64,000 bases of DNA, from the NCBI RefSeq assembly GCF_030503875.2, contig NZ_CP129968.2:3622001-3686000 (forward strand), read 5' to 3'. This DNA comes from Marivirga arenosa. Lineage in GTDB: Bacteria > Bacteroidota > Bacteroidia > Cytophagales > Cyclobacteriaceae. The position numbers and the translations under genes were made by a program. The notes below the pieces were generated by a model that was not told the origin of the DNA, did no database searches, and saw only the letters and a list, made by a program, of their open reading frames with translations. Below, piece by piece: positions 63,767 through 64,000 of this stretch (the stretch's first letter is position 1; each line of letters starts with the position of its first letter).

Positions 63767-64000
63767 AAAATTTCACTATGACAACAAAGTCGTCAAATAC
63801 TTTGCAATAGCAACAGTAATTTGGGGCGCTATAGGAATGCTGGTTGGCTTATTGGCCGCCACGCAATTATTTGCACCTGAAGCCAATATGGGTAATGAAT
63901 ATACCACCTTTGGCCGAATAAGACCTCTCCATACAAATGCCGTAATTTTTGCATTTGTAGGGAACGCAATTTTTGCTGGGGTTTATTATTCGATGCAAAG
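63756..64000 (+). CDS. ccoN: cbb3-type cytochrome c oxidase subunit I, N-terminus (runs off the window)
   Basis: The first 81 codons are visible. MGIEKFHYDNKVVKYFAIAT is followed by a first helix, then GRIRPLHTNAVIFAFVGNAIF, where the His is a heme b ligand region of CcoN, and YYSMQ at the edge. The ATG at 63756 overlaps the 3' end of ccoS by 11 bases. In many Bacteroidota CcoN and CcoO are fused; the missing 3' part would decide this. High-affinity terminal oxidase for low oxygen. Confidence 0.9.
   Translation, partial: MGIEKFHYDNKVVKYFAIATVIWGAIGMLVGLLAATQLFAPEANMGNEYTTFGRIRPLHTNAVIFAFVGNAIFAGVYYSMQ

Overview
The window is a dense, AT-rich (roughly one third G+C by eye) bacterial chromosome segment. 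It carries no rRNA, tRNA, insertion sequence, phage gene or CRISPR array that I can see. Several features point to a marine-type member of the Bacteroidota, most likely Cytophagia (a Marivirga-like genus is my inference, not a proven identification). These are type IX secretion tails on a subtilisin and on a gliding-motility-type adhesin, a TonB receptor/DUF4249 pair, a TamL lipoprotein, HYC_CC_PP and DUF3347 metal proteins, a six-subunit-type Na+-NQR, and promoter elements of the form TAnnTTTG.

Layout. 1-6130: an alpha/beta hydrolase running off the left edge, a large secreted subtilisin, then a serine hydrolase with a coupled secreted protein. 6138-14025: a leftward run of glycosyltransferase, YbaB, a gliding-type adhesin, hutH, hisS, rhomboid protease and a polyprenyl diphosphate synthase. 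14245-19776: redox and housekeeping genes (peroxiredoxin, M3 oligopeptidase, an FAD/2Fe-2S reductase, thioredoxin). 19900-29349: a leftward heavy-metal (probably copper-type) efflux cluster, reading HYC_CC_PP, CusA, TolC, CusB with metal-binding and DUF3347 domains, an ArsP/DUF318-type permease and a DUF3347 lipoprotein. 29606-35886: an AddAB-like helicase/nuclease pair preceded by a previously uncalled 42-residue membrane peptide gene. 36064-41386: a DUF502 membrane protein and nqrABCDE without nqrF. 41506-43244: a tight operon of a 45-residue lipoprotein, cmk and ispH. 43420-54520: small membrane/coiled-coil proteins, TamL, a TrmH-type methyltransferase, a CAT-like acyltransferase, the TonB receptor/DUF4249/DUF2905 set, an amidohydrolase and hemB. 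54661-60894: an acid phosphatase, a periplasmic-binding-protein histidine kinase, a GAF sensor with its thioredoxin-like partner, hpf with a HepT-like protein, and Fur. 61079-64000: a cbb3 oxidase maturation operon (ccoI, ccoS, ccoN start) running off the right edge.

Themes. Metal handling links the Cus-like cluster, Fur and CcoI. Respiration links Nqr, the cbb3 operon and HemB. Two TGA-N6-TCA palindromes, one at about -43 of a predicted cbb3 promoter and one in the leader of the FAD/2Fe-2S reductase, suggest one CRP/FNR-type regulator. The least explained items are a three-way-junction inverted-repeat element just before cusA, the 42-residue peptide gene with its own promoter, palindrome and upstream direct repeats, a HepT-like protein lacking the catalytic histidine and translationally coupled to the ribosome hibernation factor, and an orphan rightward terminator at 29576-29607. 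No unambiguous new multi-gene defence or mobile system was seen.
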